Positions 24,319 to 34,404 of a DNA stretch of 64,000 nt are shown here, one piece after another. Numbering within the stretch: the stretch's first letter is position 1; every line of letters starts with the position of its first letter. Under the pieces are notes generated by a model. It had not been told where the DNA came from. It saw only the letters and a list, made by a program, of their open reading frames with translations, and did not search any database. The DNA is from Christensenellaceae bacterium (GTDB taxonomy: Bacteria; Bacillota; Clostridia; Christensenellales; CAG-138), in assembly GCA_031261085.1 (NCBI GenBank), contig JAISKB010000001.1, positions 62,001 through 126,000 of the forward strand, given 5' to 3'. A program made the position numbers and the translations under genes.

Positions 24319-26670
24319 TTACTGTGCCGGGGCCGGTATTTCGATATCGATCACGGCGGGCGGGAGCGTGAGCGTATAATTTCTTGTCGCGGGCCCCTGT
24401 ATGCGCCTGTCCCCCACGCGCAGCTCCTTGTGGACGGGCACCACATAATAGGTGTAGGTATGCCCGCCCTGCGCGCTCTCATCTATGAACTCCACCTTGC
24501 CCACATTCCCCTCCCATTCCTTTATGAGCGTGGCCTGTGTGCCAGCGCCCTCGGTGCGGAACAGCTGGTAATTGGCAAAGCTCTCCCGCGTGGTAAAGTA
24601 TATGACGGGCTTACCCCCTGCCCCCAACGCGGCTGAAAACGCGGCGGGAGGCAGCGGCACCGCCCAATAGGTGCTCTGCCGGGTAGGCTCCGTGCCCTCC
24701 GCAAACACCTCCTCCAATATGGCTTCACGCGGGGTAAACGCATTGGTAAGCACAGCCTCGTGGCTTTGCGCAAGCGTGCGGATATCCAGCTTATAGGTGT
24801 TTACGCCCGCCGGCATTGTAACGGCGCCGGCTTCGCGCCCCGCGTAGATATGCTTATACACATCCCCCAAAATGAGCGCGGGGTAGTAGCCGCCGGTCGC
24901 GCCCTGCGGCAGCGTGCCCTCGCCGCTGTTGTCATAGCCCACCCACACCGCCGCGGCATACTCGCTGTTGTAGCAGGCCATCCAGGCATCGCGGTTGCTG
25001 CCCGCATCGCCCACGGTGCCGGTTTTGCCCGCCAAGGGTATGTTCAGCTCACCCAGGCGGTGGCCGGTGCCCTCCTGTATGGCGCTTTGCAGCATGCTGG
25101 TTAATATATAGGCGTTTTGCTCGCTGAGCACCCGTTTCTGCTCGGGCTGATACGCATATAGTACGGTACCGGCGCTATCGGTAATTTTGCTGATAACGGT
25201 GGGCGTGTTGTATACGCCGCCCCCGGCAAAGGCCGCGTAGGCCCCCACGATTTGCCATGGCGACACACCATAGGTAAAGCCGCCCAATGCCAGCGTCAGG
25301 CTGGTATCCTGCTCGTCGAACGGTATGCCGCAGGCTTGCGCAAATGCTTTGCCGGTGCGCACGCCTATATCCGAAAGCACCTTTACGGCGGGCACATTGA
25401 GTGAGCGCGTGACCGCCTCGCGCAGCGTGACCCAGCCATAGTATTTGTTGCCGAAGTTATGCGGGCTATAATCGGCAAATTGCGTGGGTTCATCCAGCAG
25501 CATGCTGGCGGCGGTATAGCCTTTATATTCCAGCGCGGGCGCATATGCGATGATGGGTTTTATGACGGAGCCGGGTTGGCGGCGTATGCCCGTTGCCCGG
25601 TTAAACGTCATGGCCGCGTCGTAGCTGCGCCCACCCACCAAGGCGCGTATAAAGCCCGTACCCACCTCCTGCACCGCGATGGCGCCCTGCGCATCCCCCG
25701 GGAAGAGGGCGTCCTGTGCAAACACCTGCTCGCAGTAGGCCTGCAAATCGGCGTCCATCACGGTATATATGCGGTATCCGCCTGTGAGCAGCTCCTCGCT
25801 CTCCACGCCCAGCAGGCTCGCCGCCTGCGCCATGGCGGTATCCACATAAAAGCCGCGCTTATCGGCAGGGCTGCCATCGTGTATGATCGTCGCCGTTTCA
25901 GCCTGCGCCGCCAAGCGCAGGGTGTCGTCTATATAGCCGTATTCCTCCATTTCACGCAGCACCAGGTTGCGGCGGCTCACCGAAGCATCCATATTGAGGT
26001 GCGGCGCATATTTTGACGGGGATTTTAATATGCCCGCCAGCATGGCGGCCTGCGCCACGCTCAGCTCCTGCACATGCACGCCAAAGTAGCCCAGCGCCGC
26101 GGCCTCCACACCATAAAAGCCGCCGCCGAAATACACATAGTTGAGGTACATTTCCAGTATCTCATCCTTGCTGTACTTCGTTTCCATCTGGCAGGCCAGC
26201 ACGGCCTCCTCCAGCTTGCGCGACATGGTTTTTTCGGAGGTGAGGTGGCTTAGCTTTACGAGCTGCTGGCTGATGGTAGAAGCGCCCTGCACATAGCCGC
26301 CCGCCTTAATATCCGCCCACGCCGCGCCCGCGATGCGCACCAGATCCACGCCGGGGTGCTCATAAAAGCGCGCGTCCTCCGCCGAGATGAACGCCGCACG
26401 CACATGCGCCGGTATTTCGCTCAGCGGCACATATACCCTGTTTTCCTTGCCATGCAGGCGCGTTACCTCGTTGCCGTCGCCATCGTAGAGCAGCAGCGTC
26501 TGCTGCGCATCCAATATGTTTTTGGCGTCAAACTCCTGCCAGCTATCCAAATCCAATAACTTTGCCGCCATAAATAAAACAAAGCACGTTGCCGCAACCA
26601 TGGCCAACAGCAGCAGCGTGCGCAGGAACCGAAGGAACCCTCCGCGTTTTTTATTACCCCTTTTTGCCAT
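24319..26670 (-). CDS. Class A penicillin-binding protein (PBP1a-type)
   Basis: A 783-residue bifunctional enzyme: an N-terminal membrane segment (about residues 14-36), a GT51 glycosyltransferase domain with the catalytic SAEDARFYEHPGVD near residue 97 and GASTISQQLVK near 130, then a transpeptidase domain with SxxK (SVIK near 367), SxN (SLN near 424) and KTG (KTGTVGD near 550). The C-terminal ~150 residues look like a fibronectin type III-like domain after a linker. It polymerises and cross-links peptidoglycan. Ribosome site GGGGAGG. Located between a J-domain gene and the GntR gene on the same strand. Confidence 0.93.
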   Translation of the reverse strand: MAKRGNKKRGGFLRFLRTLLLLAMVAATCFVLFMAAKLLDLDSWQEFDAKNILDAQQTLLLYDGDGNEVTRLHGKENRVYVPLSEIPAHVRAAFISAEDARFYEHPGVDLVRIAGAAWADIKAGGYVQGASTISQQLVKLSHLTSEKTMSRKLEEAVLACQMETKYSKDEILEMYLNYVYFGGGFYGVEAAALGYFGVHVQELSVAQAAMLAGILKSPSKYAPHLNMDASVSRRNLVLREMEEYGYIDDTLRLAAQAETATIIHDGSPADKRGFYVDTAMAQAASLLGVESEELLTGGYRIYTVMDADLQAYCEQVFAQDALFPGDAQGAIAVQEVGTGFIRALVGGRSYDAAMTFNRATGIRRQPGSVIKPIIAYAPALEYKGYTAASMLLDEPTQFADYSPHNFGNKYYGWVTLREAVTRSLNVPAVKVLSDIGVRTGKAFAQACGIPFDEQDTSLTLALGGFTYGVSPWQIVGAYAAFAGGGVYNTPTVISKITDSAGTVLYAYQPEQKRVLSEQNAYILTSMLQSAIQEGTGHRLGELNIPLAGKTGTVGDAGSNRDAWMACYNSEYAAAVWVGYDNSGEGTLPQGATGGYYPALILGDVYKHIYAGREAGAVTMPAGVNTYKLDIRTLAQSHEAVLTNAFTPREAILEEVFAEGTEPTRQSTYWAVPLPPAAFSAALGAGGKPVIYFTTRESFANYQLFRTEGAGTQATLIKEWEGNVGKVEFIDESAQGGHTYTYYVVPVHKELRVGDRRIQGPATRNYTLTLPPAVIDIEIPAPAQ

Positions 26671-26781
26671 GCAAAACGCCTCCCCACCACAAACTCACAT
26701 ACTGCTAGGATTGCCAGTTCGCATGTGGATTAGTATGAAAAGGCGAAGAAATTGTTTAATATTTATTTGGATGTTAAAGCC

Positions 26782-27393
26782 TCAGCAAAAAAAGCAGCAA
26801 GGCCACCCAAGGCCGCTCATGCACATGGCGCCGGCGCACAGGTTGCAGGGCGAGCAGGTGCAATTGGGCACGGATGCGGTGGAGCGGGTGTATGGGTTGC
26901 CCGTGCGGCGTATGGTGTTGTAGGCGTTGGCATATTCCGCATTGCCGGGCTCCTGCTGGTAGGCGATGGAAAGATATTCGTTGGCTTTATCGAACCAGCC
27001 CTGCCTAAAGTAGATGATGCCATAAAGATAATACCATTCCGCATTGCGCGTGGAAATCGCATCGAGCACAACCTTGGCGGCCTGCAGGTTGCCCTGGTTT
27101 ATAAACGCGCGCGCCCGGCCAAATTCCGCGGCGTTGGGCCCGGAATACGCGTTGCCGCCGCCGGTATAGCCGCCATACCCGCCCGCGCTGCGTCTGGCCG
27201 TGTCGGAAGGCTTTTTGGTAAGCACCTCATACGCCTCGTTGATTTCCACCAGCTTTTCGTTGGCCACCCGCTTGAGCTGCGGATCGGTATAGCGGTCGGG
27301 ATGATATTGCTTCACCAAGCGCAAATACGCCGCGCGGATATCCTCCTGCGTAGCGCTTTCGCTCACGCCCAGCACCTTATATGGATTGTTCAT
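26782..27393 (-). CDS. J-domain (DnaJ-like) protein with Cys-rich tail
   Basis: A 203-residue protein. The N-terminal J-domain (residues 1-70) contains the HPD motif (KQYHPDRYTDPQ) needed to stimulate Hsp70 ATPase. A Gly-rich linker and a tetratricopeptide-like middle (about 95-150) follow. The last ~30 residues are Cys-rich, with nine cysteines in CTCSPCNLCAGAMC and CCFFC, possibly a metal-binding or membrane-associated tail. It is not the housekeeping DnaJ, lacking the CxxCxGxG zinc repeats. Its start overlaps the end of the DUF5685 gene by 17 nt, so the two are coupled and probably act together. Confidence 0.87.
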   Translation of the reverse strand: MNNPYKVLGVSESATQEDIRAAYLRLVKQYHPDRYTDPQLKRVANEKLVEINEAYEVLTKKPSDTARRSAGGYGGYTGGGNAYSGPNAAEFGRARAFINQGNLQAAKVVLDAISTRNAEWYYLYGIIYFRQGWFDKANEYLSIAYQQEPGNAEYANAYNTIRRTGNPYTRSTASVPNCTCSPCNLCAGAMCMSGLGWPCCFFC

Positions 27394-28213
27394 CTCGTCC
27401 TCCCAATATCGCGTGCATTTTCATTGCGCAACCCTCATACAGGACGTTATCTGTAATGCCGCGATGTGCGCCAATATCCAGCAGTTCATAGGCCGCTATG
27501 GCCTCGTTGCGCGAGCAGTGCAGCAAAAATTCCGCCCGCTCCCTGGATGCATTCGATGCTATAAACGGGTTATACGCGCCGCTCTTCTTATCTTTATGCA
27601 GGTCATCCCATGCATCCATCAAATAGACCCATCGCCCCACATGATAGAGCAGGTGCTCAAATACCTGCAGGTTGCGCGCCAGGGTGATGGGCGCGCAGGC
27701 GCCAACGCGCCGCATCATTTGCGCAAAGGCGTCGGCGGGGGCATCCAGCTCGGCGCAATTTTGCTTTTCCAGCTCTCGCAGGCCCGCAATGCCATTTGCG
27801 ATGGCTTGGCTCAGCGCCGGGTTTGCGTCCTCGGCGCGCTTTGCGGCCGGGCGGAGCGCGGCGAGCGCGGGCATTGCCAGCAGCTTGCGCTCATCGAGCC
27901 AATCATCCTTTAGCTTGTAATATGCCAACAGCACGTTTAGGTCGGCGGCAAACGCGAGTGCGGGGGTTTCGGCCGCCATCGATCGCGGCTTCGCCCAAGG
28001 CTTATAGGCGCAGCGGCCCGGTTGGCAGGTATCCTCCCCCTCGATGGCCGAGAGCAGCACCGCCACATAAGCGCAATCATAGCTTAGGCACGCCCTTGCG
28101 GCCTGCCCTGCCCGACGGCCTATGCATTTGCAAAGCCCGCAGTAATATGCCTGATATACGGATACCTCCCGTACCTTCAGTTCCTCTTTGCAGGGCGTGA
28201 TATAGCCAAACAT
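27377..28213 (-). CDS. DUF5685 family protein
   Basis: A 278-residue, mainly helical protein beginning MFGYITPCKEELKVRE and continuing with YYCGLCKCIGRR, the hallmark of DUF5685. Further cysteines (CQPGRC) suggest metal binding. ATG 28213 with GGAG 7 nt upstream is chosen; the longer frame to 28249 adds a poorly conserved-looking extension. Function is unknown; linkage to a J-domain protein with its own Cys-rich end hints at a metallo- or folding-related partnership, which is inference. Confidence 0.75.
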   Translation of the reverse strand: MFGYITPCKEELKVREVSVYQAYYCGLCKCIGRRAGQAARACLSYDCAYVAVLLSAIEGEDTCQPGRCAYKPWAKPRSMAAETPALAFAADLNVLLAYYKLKDDWLDERKLLAMPALAALRPAAKRAEDANPALSQAIANGIAGLRELEKQNCAELDAPADAFAQMMRRVGACAPITLARNLQVFEHLLYHVGRWVYLMDAWDDLHKDKKSGAYNPFIASNASRERAEFLLHCSRNEAIAAYELLDIGAHRGITDNVLYEGCAMKMHAILGGRDEQSI

Positions 28214-28319
28214 CTCAAATCTCCATGCGGGGCGGGCAGCAGCGCCCACCCGGTATCGCTATTGTAGCATTTTTGCGGGGCGATATAAAGTATTTTAACA
28301 CGCGATCCTCCAGAATGGT

Positions 28320-28348
28320 TTGAATTGTCGAAGTATGTATGTTATAAT
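28320..28348 (+). promoter_or_regulatory. Promoter of the nucleoside-uptake operon
   Basis: TTGAAT (28320-28325) and TATAAT (28343-28348), 17-bp spacing, with an extended TGT before the -10. Downstream of the start site an inverted repeat GTTGT-N6-ACAAC (28362-28377) could be an operator. Confidence 0.7.
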
Positions 28349-28398
28349 CTGCTAGAAGTATGTTGTATACTCACAACTATAATCTTTAGGAGGAACCA

Positions 28399-29532
28399 AT
28401 GAAAAGACTACTTGCAATTCTTTTGGCGGCTATGTTCGCACTCTCTATGGTAGCGTGCGGCGCACCTGCCACCCAACCCGCCCCCGCTGCCCCGGCAGAA
28501 CCCGGCGCTGTAGAGCCCCCTGCCGCGCAGCCTTCCACCGATGGTACCTACGAAATCGCGCTGGTCACCGACGTGGGCAATATCGATGATAAGTCCTTTA
28601 ACCAGGGCGCTTGGGAAGGCGTTGTAGCCTATGCCGAAGCCAATGGCAAAACCTACAACTACTATCGTCCTTCCGAAGATAGCGACGAAGCCCGCATAGA
28701 GACAATCCGCACCGCCATCGATAAGGGCGCCAAGGTTGTTGTATGCCCCGGCTACCTGTTCGCCACCGCTATCGCCACCCTGCAGGGCGATTATGCCGAC
28801 GTCAGCTTCCTGGGCCTTGACCTGGGCTTGGGCGATATACCCGAACCCACCGCCAACACCGCGCTGATCACCTACCAAGAGGAGCAGGCCGGTTATTTTG
28901 CCGGTTACGCCGCCATAAAAGAAGGCTTCACCAAGCTGGGCTTCCTGGGCGGCATGGCTGTCCCCGCGGTGGTTCGCTTTGGTTATGGCTTTGTGCAGGG
29001 CGCCAATGACGCCGCCAAGGAGCTTGATATCGTAGGCGATGTTTCCCTTAAATATTGGTATTCCGATTCCTTCGCGCCCACCGATGACATCAAGACCAAG
29101 ATGAGCGGCTGGTTCACCGAAGGCACCGAGGTCGTGTTCGCCTGCGGCGGCGGCATCTACCTATCCGCAATCGCCGCGGCCGAAGAAGCCGGCGCCAAGA
29201 TCATCGGCGTAGACCGCGACCAGGCGGATGATGCCGAGCTCATCATCACCTCCGCGTTTAAGTCCCTCGCCCCCTCCGTGCAGATGGCGCTCGAAGCGCT
29301 CTATGGCAACGGCGGCGTTTGGCCCGCACAATATGGCGGAATCGAAACCAAGCTGGGCGCAAAGGAAGAGTGCGTAGGCCTGCCCACCGCGGATACCTCC
29401 TGGCGTTTGGCCAACTACACCGTGGCTGAATATCAGGAGCTGTATGCCAAGGTGCAGTCCGGCGAAGTCACCGTTTCCGCCAGCATCGATACCACGCCCA
29501 TCGTGGATATCGCGGTCGCTTACCAAAACTAA
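28399..29532 (+). CDS. BMP-family nucleoside-binding lipoprotein (ABC importer)
   Basis: A 377-residue lipoprotein: signal sequence and lipobox SMVAC with the lipidated Cys at residue 20, a Pro/Ala-rich tether to about residue 50, then a Bmp/Med-type binding domain (IALVTDVGNIDDKSFNQGAWEGV, VVCPGYLFATAI, FLGGMAVPAVVRFGYGFVQG). Bmp proteins such as PnrA bind purine nucleosides. It is the first gene of an operon with a double-ABC ATPase, two permeases, thymidine kinase and a deoxyribosyltransferase-like enzyme. AGGAGG before ATG 28399. A hairpin terminator after it probably lowers expression of the later genes relative to the binding protein. Confidence 0.92.
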   Translation: MKRLLAILLAAMFALSMVACGAPATQPAPAAPAEPGAVEPPAAQPSTDGTYEIALVTDVGNIDDKSFNQGAWEGVVAYAEANGKTYNYYRPSEDSDEARIETIRTAIDKGAKVVVCPGYLFATAIATLQGDYADVSFLGLDLGLGDIPEPTANTALITYQEEQAGYFAGYAAIKEGFTKLGFLGGMAVPAVVRFGYGFVQGANDAAKELDIVGDVSLKYWYSDSFAPTDDIKTKMSGWFTEGTEVVFACGGGIYLSAIAAAEEAGAKIIGVDRDQADDAELIITSAFKSLAPSVQMALEALYGNGGVWPAQYGGIETKLGAKEECVGLPTADTSWRLANYTVAEYQELYAKVQSGEVTVSASIDTTPIVDIAVAYQN

Positions 29533-29573
29533 CAAACCGTCAACCCGGTAAACGCTAAGCAAGTATGGCTTAC

Positions 29574-29611
29574 ACGGGGCTGGGCATAAAGCCCGGTCCC
29601 GTTTTATTTTT
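29574..29611 (+). terminator. Partial terminator/attenuator after the binding-protein gene
   Basis: ACGGG-GCTGGGC, loop ATAAA, GCCCGGT-CCCGT, then TTTATTTTT. Placed inside the operon, so probably leaky, giving excess binding protein. Confidence 0.75.
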
Positions 29612-29686
29612 ATATCTTGCACTATTTTATAATTATTCGGTATTTTCCCATTTTTTTCCGCAATCATTCATGTAAGGGGATAGATT

Positions 29687-31237
29687 ATGAGCGAGTATAT
29701 CATCGAGATGTTGCACATCACCAAGGAATTCCCCGGTATTAAAGCCAACGACGACATAACCCTGCAGGTGAAGCAGGGCGAGGTACACGCGCTGCTGGGT
29801 GAAAACGGCGCGGGTAAAAGCACGCTGATGAGCGTGCTGTTTGGCCTATATCAGCCCGAGAACGGCGTCATCAAAAAGAACGGGCAGCCCGTGTATATCA
29901 AGGACCCAAACGACGCGAATAACCTCAACATCGGCATGGTGCACCAGCATTTTAAGCTGGTGGAGGTGTTTTCGGTGCTCGATAACATCATACTGGGCGT
30001 GGAGCCAAACAAGCTGGGCTTTTTGCAAAAGCGGGAGGCCCGCGCCAAGGTGATGCGCCTGAGCCAAACCTATGGGCTTAAGGTAGACCCGGAGGCGCTC
30101 ATAGAGGATATCTCCGTGGGCATGCAGCAGCGGGTCGAAATACTCAAAATGCTATACCGCGACAATGAGATACTCATATTCGATGAGCCTACCGCCATGC
30201 TCACCCCGCAAGAGATCGAAGAACTGATGGAGATTATGCGCGGCTTCACCAAAGAGGGCAAGTCCATCATATTCATCACGCATAAGCTCAACGAAATCAT
30301 GGCCGTGGCCGACCGGTGCACCGTGCTGCGCAAGGGCAAATGCATAGGCACCGTCAACATTAAGGATACCAGCAAAGAGGAGCTTTCCCACATGATGGTG
30401 GGCCGGGACGTGAACTTCAACGTGCAAAAAAAGCACATCGACCTGGGCGACGTGGTGCTGCGCGCACGCGGGGTTACCGTGCCCTCGAAGCTGCACAAGA
30501 ACAACGCCGTCAAAAATGTTTCCTTCGAGGTGCGGGCCGGCGAAATCGTATGCCTGGCCGGCATAGAGGGCAACGGGCAAACCGAGTTTGTATCCGCGCT
30601 CACCGGGCTGGAGAAAATGAGCGCGGGGAGCATAGAGCTGTGCGGGCATGATATCACCGCCGCCCCCATCCGCGCGCGCTCCAAGCTGGGCATGAGCCAT
30701 ATCCCCGAGGATAGGCGCAAGCACGGCCTTATACTCGACTATACGCTGGAGGAAAACCTCGTGTTGCAGCGCTATTGGCAAACCGAATTTGCGCACAACG
30801 GGTTTATCCGCAAGGACGCGGTGCGCAAATATGCCGAAAAGCTCATATTGCAATACGATATTCGTTCGGGTCAGGGGCCGGTTACCAGCGTGCGGAGCAT
30901 GTCCGGCGGCAACCAGCAAAAGGCCATCATTGCCCGCGAGGTAGATAAAAACCCCGAGCTGCTCGTGGCGGTACAGCCCACGCGCGGCCTGGATGTAGGC
31001 TCGATAGAATATATCCATCATCAGCTGGTAGCCCAGCGGGATGCCGGTAAGGCGGTGCTGCTGGTATCGCTGGAGCTGGATGAGGTGATGAACGTGAGCG
31101 ACCGCATATTGGTTATGTATGAGGGCAGTATCGTGGGCGAATTCAACCCCAAAACCACCACGGTGGGCGAGCTGGGGCTTTATATGGCCGGCGCAAAACG
31201 GCAGAATACCGCAGAAAAAGAGGTGAGTCCCGCATGA
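29687..31237 (+). CDS. Nucleoside ABC transporter ATPase (two fused ABC domains)
   Basis: A 516-residue protein with two ABC domains, as in sugar/nucleoside importers of the BmpA-NupABC type. The first domain has Walker [13 protein letters not shown] near residue 39 and Walker [12 protein letters not shown] near 164. The second has a degenerate Walker A ([10 protein letters not shown]), the signature [11 protein letters not shown] and a final [10 protein letters not shown]. It powers import of nucleosides by the two following permeases. It overlaps the first permease start by 4 nt. Confidence 0.92.
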   Translation: MSEYIIEMLHITKEFPGIKANDDITLQVKQGEVHALLGENGAGKSTLMSVLFGLYQPENGVIKKNGQPVYIKDPNDANNLNIGMVHQHFKLVEVFSVLDNIILGVEPNKLGFLQKREARAKVMRLSQTYGLKVDPEALIEDISVGMQQRVEILKMLYRDNEILIFDEPTAMLTPQEIEELMEIMRGFTKEGKSIIFITHKLNEIMAVADRCTVLRKGKCIGTVNIKDTSKEELSHMMVGRDVNFNVQKKHIDLGDVVLRARGVTVPSKLHKNNAVKNVSFEVRAGEIVCLAGIEGNGQTEFVSALTGLEKMSAGSIELCGHDITAAPIRARSKLGMSHIPEDRRKHGLILDYTLEENLVLQRYWQTEFAHNGFIRKDAVRKYAEKLILQYDIRSGQGPVTSVRSMSGGNQQKAIIAREVDKNPELLVAVQPTRGLDVGSIEYIHHQLVAQRDAGKAVLLVSLELDEVMNVSDRILVMYEGSIVGEFNPKTTTVGELGLYMAGAKRQNTAEKEVSPA

Positions 31238-32385
31238 AGAAAAAACTGAAGGATTTCATTCGCAGCGCCGGGGTTACCGGCTGCCTTGCCTCCCTCGCCT
31301 CCATTGCGGCGGGGCTGTTGGTGGGGCTTGCGCTGCTGTTCGCGTTCAACGCGCCCTTCGCGCTGCAGGGCTTTCGGCAGATACTCACGACCGGCGTAAT
31401 TTCGCTGGATAAGTTCGCCAAGGTGCTCTATCAATCCGCCCCGCTCATATTCACCGGCCTTGCGGTGGGGTTTGCGTTTAAAACCGGGCTTTTCAACATA
31501 GGCGCAACCGGGCAGTATACCGTGGGCGCATTTTGCGCGCTGGTTTCGGTCATACAGTTCCAGCTGCCATGGTATGTCGGCCTGGTGTTCGCCATGGTAG
31601 GCGGCGCGCTGTGGGGCATGATACCGGGCCTGTTTAAGGCGCAATTCAACGTAAACGAGGTCATCACCTCCATCATGTTCAACTGGATTGGCCTCTTTGT
31701 GGTAAACCTCGCCATCAACAACATGCCCATGATGCTGGCAAATTCCTGGGGCGCCGTCAATAAGGACCGCACCGCCGCGCTTTCCGCCGCGAACCCGGCC
31801 GGCATACTCCCCAAAGCGGGGCTCGATAAGCTGATGGGCTCCAACTACATGCACATCGGCATATTCATCGCCATCATCGCCGCCGTTATCGTGTGGATCA
31901 TATTAGAAAAAACCACCTTCGGCTACGAGCTTAAGGCCTGCGGCTACAACCGCAACGCCAGCGTGTACGCGGGCATCAACGCCAAGCGCAACATCGTGCT
32001 CTCCATGTCCATCTCGGGCGCGTTCGCGGGCATTGGCGGCGGCATATACTACCTTAGCGGCACCGCGCAATATACGCTGGTGAAGGCGCTGCTGGCCATG
32101 GGCTTTAACGGCATACCGGCGGCACTGCTCGCCTCCTCCCACCCGATAGGCACCATATTCAGCGCGCTGTTTATATCCTACATTCAGGTGGGCGGCGATG
32201 CGATGCAGCCCGAGTTTGTAAAAGAAATCATCGACATCATCATCGGCGCGATCATCTACCTGTCGGCATTCTCGCTGCTGATGCGCAGTATCATAAGCAA
32301 GCTCATCAAACCCAACGAGGGCAATGTAAACGAAGAAGCCGCCGCAAGCATACCAACCACCGAAAGTGAGGTGCCTCAAGCATGA
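31234..32385 (+). CDS. Nucleoside ABC transporter permease 1
   Basis: A 383-residue BPD_transp_2-type permease with about ten hydrophobic segments; the family signature region AVGFAFKTGLFNIGATGQY is near residues 75-93 and GGGIYYLSGTAQY near 270. It forms the channel together with the next gene's product. Start and stop overlap the neighbours by 4 nt each, so the operon is tightly coupled. A charged C-terminal tail of about 20 residues follows the last helix. Confidence 0.9.
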   Translation: MKKKLKDFIRSAGVTGCLASLASIAAGLLVGLALLFAFNAPFALQGFRQILTTGVISLDKFAKVLYQSAPLIFTGLAVGFAFKTGLFNIGATGQYTVGAFCALVSVIQFQLPWYVGLVFAMVGGALWGMIPGLFKAQFNVNEVITSIMFNWIGLFVVNLAINNMPMMLANSWGAVNKDRTAALSAANPAGILPKAGLDKLMGSNYMHIGIFIAIIAAVIVWIILEKTTFGYELKACGYNRNASVYAGINAKRNIVLSMSISGAFAGIGGGIYYLSGTAQYTLVKALLAMGFNGIPAALLASSHPIGTIFSALFISYIQVGGDAMQPEFVKEIIDIIIGAIIYLSAFSLLMRSIISKLIKPNEGNVNEEAAASIPTTESEVPQA

Positions 32386-33368
32386 AGATACTGGCTGACA
32401 TTTTAAGCGCTACCCTCGTATTTGCCGCGCCGCTGCTGCTGGTTGCGCTGGGCGGCATGTTTTCGGAGCGCAGCGGCGTTATCAACATAGCGCTCGAGGG
32501 CATTATGATCGTAGGCGCGCTGATGAGCTGCCTTGTGCTGCGCGCCACGGACTTGAGCGGCTTTGGCCCCGCGCACCCCATGCTGGCCATGCTGCTGGCC
32601 ATACTGGCCGCGGCGGTTTGCGGCGCGGTATATTCGCTGCTGCTGGCATTCGCCTCCATCAACCTTAAGGCCGACCAAACCATCGGCGGCACGGCGCTCA
32701 ACATGCTGGCGCCCGCATTTGCCATCACGCTGTCGTGGGCCATTCAGGGGCAGGGGCAAACCACCATCATCATCCCGCCCTGGGCACGCATCGTGCAGGC
32801 CAACTTCGGCATAGCCGCAAAGGATGTATTTTGGCAGAACTTTTTGTTCAAAAGCTTTTACCTCACCACCCCCGTCGCGCTGCTGCTGCTGGCGGTTTCC
32901 GCCATTGTGCTGTATAAAACGCGCTTCGGCCTGCGCCTGCGCAGCTGTGGCGAGCACCCGCAGGCGGCGGACAGCCTGGGCATAAACGTATATCGTATGC
33001 GCTACGCGGGCGTGTTTATATCCGGCATTTTGGGCGGTATAGGCGGCCTGGCCTATAGCGTGGCGGCAGGCTCCGGCTTCCAATCCTCGGTGGCGGGGTA
33101 TGGCTTTTTGGCACTGGCCGTGATGATATTTGGCAACTGGAAGCCGCTCAACATACTGGGCGCGTCGCTGTTTTTCGCGCTGTTCAAAATCATCGGCTCC
33201 TACAGCGGCAGCATCCCCTTCCTCCCCACGTTTGAGGGCATAAAATCCAGCGAATACATCTACCTGATGCTCCCCTATATCGTGACGATGATCGTGCTGA
33301 TACTCACCTCCAAAAAATCCCGCGCGCCAAAGGCCGAGGGCATCCCCTACGACAAAGGAGAGCGCTAA
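32382..33368 (+). CDS. Nucleoside ABC transporter permease 2
   Basis: A 328-residue BPD_transp_2-type permease with eight to nine membrane segments; signature FSERSGVINIALEGIMIVGA at about residues 27-46 and AGSGFQSSVAGYGFLALAVM near 230. Partner of permease 1. The thymidine kinase gene starts 3 nt after its stop codon. Confidence 0.9.
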   Translation: MKILADILSATLVFAAPLLLVALGGMFSERSGVINIALEGIMIVGALMSCLVLRATDLSGFGPAHPMLAMLLAILAAAVCGAVYSLLLAFASINLKADQTIGGTALNMLAPAFAITLSWAIQGQGQTTIIIPPWARIVQANFGIAAKDVFWQNFLFKSFYLTTPVALLLLAVSAIVLYKTRFGLRLRSCGEHPQAADSLGINVYRMRYAGVFISGILGGIGGLAYSVAAGSGFQSSVAGYGFLALAVMIFGNWKPLNILGASLFFALFKIIGSYSGSIPFLPTFEGIKSSEYIYLMLPYIVTMIVLILTSKKSRAPKAEGIPYDKGER

Positions 33369-33371
33369 GGC

Positions 33372-33944
33372 ATGGCCAAGCTATATTACCGCTATGGGGC
33401 TATGAGCTCGAGCAAAACGGCAAACGCCATCATGGTAAAGCACAACTACGACGAGCGCGGGCAGCGGGCGCTGCTGGTAAAGCCCGATGTGGATATGCGG
33501 GATGGCGTGCACACGATAGGCTCCCGCAGCGGGCTGAGCGATACCTGCGTGCTGTTTAACGAGCTGGACTTGGATGCCATAAAGCGCCACGCGTATGATT
33601 GCATCATCGTGGATGAAGCGCAATTCCTCAACAAAGAGCAGGTGATGCTGCTGACCGACCTCGTAGACCAATACGACGTGCCCGTGATTTGCTATGGCCT
33701 GCGCGCCGACTTTTCCGGCAAGTTCTTCGAAGGCAGCCAGTGGCTTATGGCCTGGGCCGATACCATCGAAGAGGTGAAGACCATATGCTGGTGCGGGCGC
33801 AAGGCGATTTGCAACGCCCGGTTGGATGGCAGCAACGGCATCACCAAGGTGGGCGAGCAGGTTGTGCTGGGCGCGAACGATAAATATATCAGCCTGTGCC
33901 GCAAGCACTGGAAGCTGGGCGACCCCGGCCCCCAGAAAGCGTGA
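33372..33944 (+). CDS. tdk: Thymidine kinase
   Basis: A 190-residue type II thymidine kinase that phosphorylates thymidine to dTMP for salvage. The P-loop is altered in spelling (YRYGAMSSSKTANAIM, residues ~5-20, as in MGSGKS-type TK enzymes of this class). The Walker B-like IIVDEAQFLNKEQV includes the catalytic Glu; the lasso region and a zinc-binding CWCGRKAICNARL are present. Encoding it directly behind a nucleoside importer suggests that imported deoxynucleosides are trapped by phosphorylation. Confidence 0.92.
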   Translation: MAKLYYRYGAMSSSKTANAIMVKHNYDERGQRALLVKPDVDMRDGVHTIGSRSGLSDTCVLFNELDLDAIKRHAYDCIIVDEAQFLNKEQVMLLTDLVDQYDVPVICYGLRADFSGKFFEGSQWLMAWADTIEEVKTICWCGRKAICNARLDGSNGITKVGEQVVLGANDKYISLCRKHWKLGDPGPQKA

Positions 33945-33948
33945 GCGT

Positions 33949-34347
33949 ATGCGGTTTTATGTAGCGAGCGGCCTCCCCAACCGGGAGCGCGCGGCAGATG
34001 CCGTACGCTTCCTCACCTCGCTGGGGCACACCCCCAGCTATGACTGGACGGCGCACGGCGATGTGCGTTCGGAGGGCGAAGCCCGCATGGGGCAGGTATC
34101 AACCAACGAGCTTGCGGCGGTATGCGATGCGGAGCTGGTGGTGGTGCTGCTGCCGGGCGGCCCGGGCACGCACACCGAGCTGGGCGCGGCGCTGGCCACG
34201 CGCGAAGACAAGCGGATATTCCTATGGTCGCAGGAGGAGAGCGCCTTGGGCGGCGGCCCGCAAACCTGCGTGTTTTACCATCACCCGGCCGTCACGCGCA
34301 TCTGCTGCCCCTATGAAGAATTGCTGCAGCAGCTTGCGGCGCTGTAG
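33949..34347 (+). CDS. Nucleoside 2-deoxyribosyltransferase-like protein
   Basis: A 132-residue protein of the NDT-like fold: MRFYVASGLPNRERA at the N-terminus, YDWTAHGD, and the acidic-Ser segment CDAELVVVLLPGGPGTHTELG, which corresponds to the substrate-binding and catalytic Glu region. Such enzymes exchange bases on deoxynucleosides or hydrolyse nucleotides. It starts 4 nt after tdk, so it belongs to the same salvage operon. Exact reaction is unknown. Confidence 0.75.
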   Translation: MRFYVASGLPNRERAADAVRFLTSLGHTPSYDWTAHGDVRSEGEARMGQVSTNELAAVCDAELVVVLLPGGPGTHTELGAALATREDKRIFLWSQEESALGGGPQTCVFYHHPAVTRICCPYEELLQQLAAL

Positions 34348-34404
34348 GTGGTTTATAATCACAACCTCGCGGAGGCACGCATCGTGGAGGGGCAAAAGCA
34401 ACAG

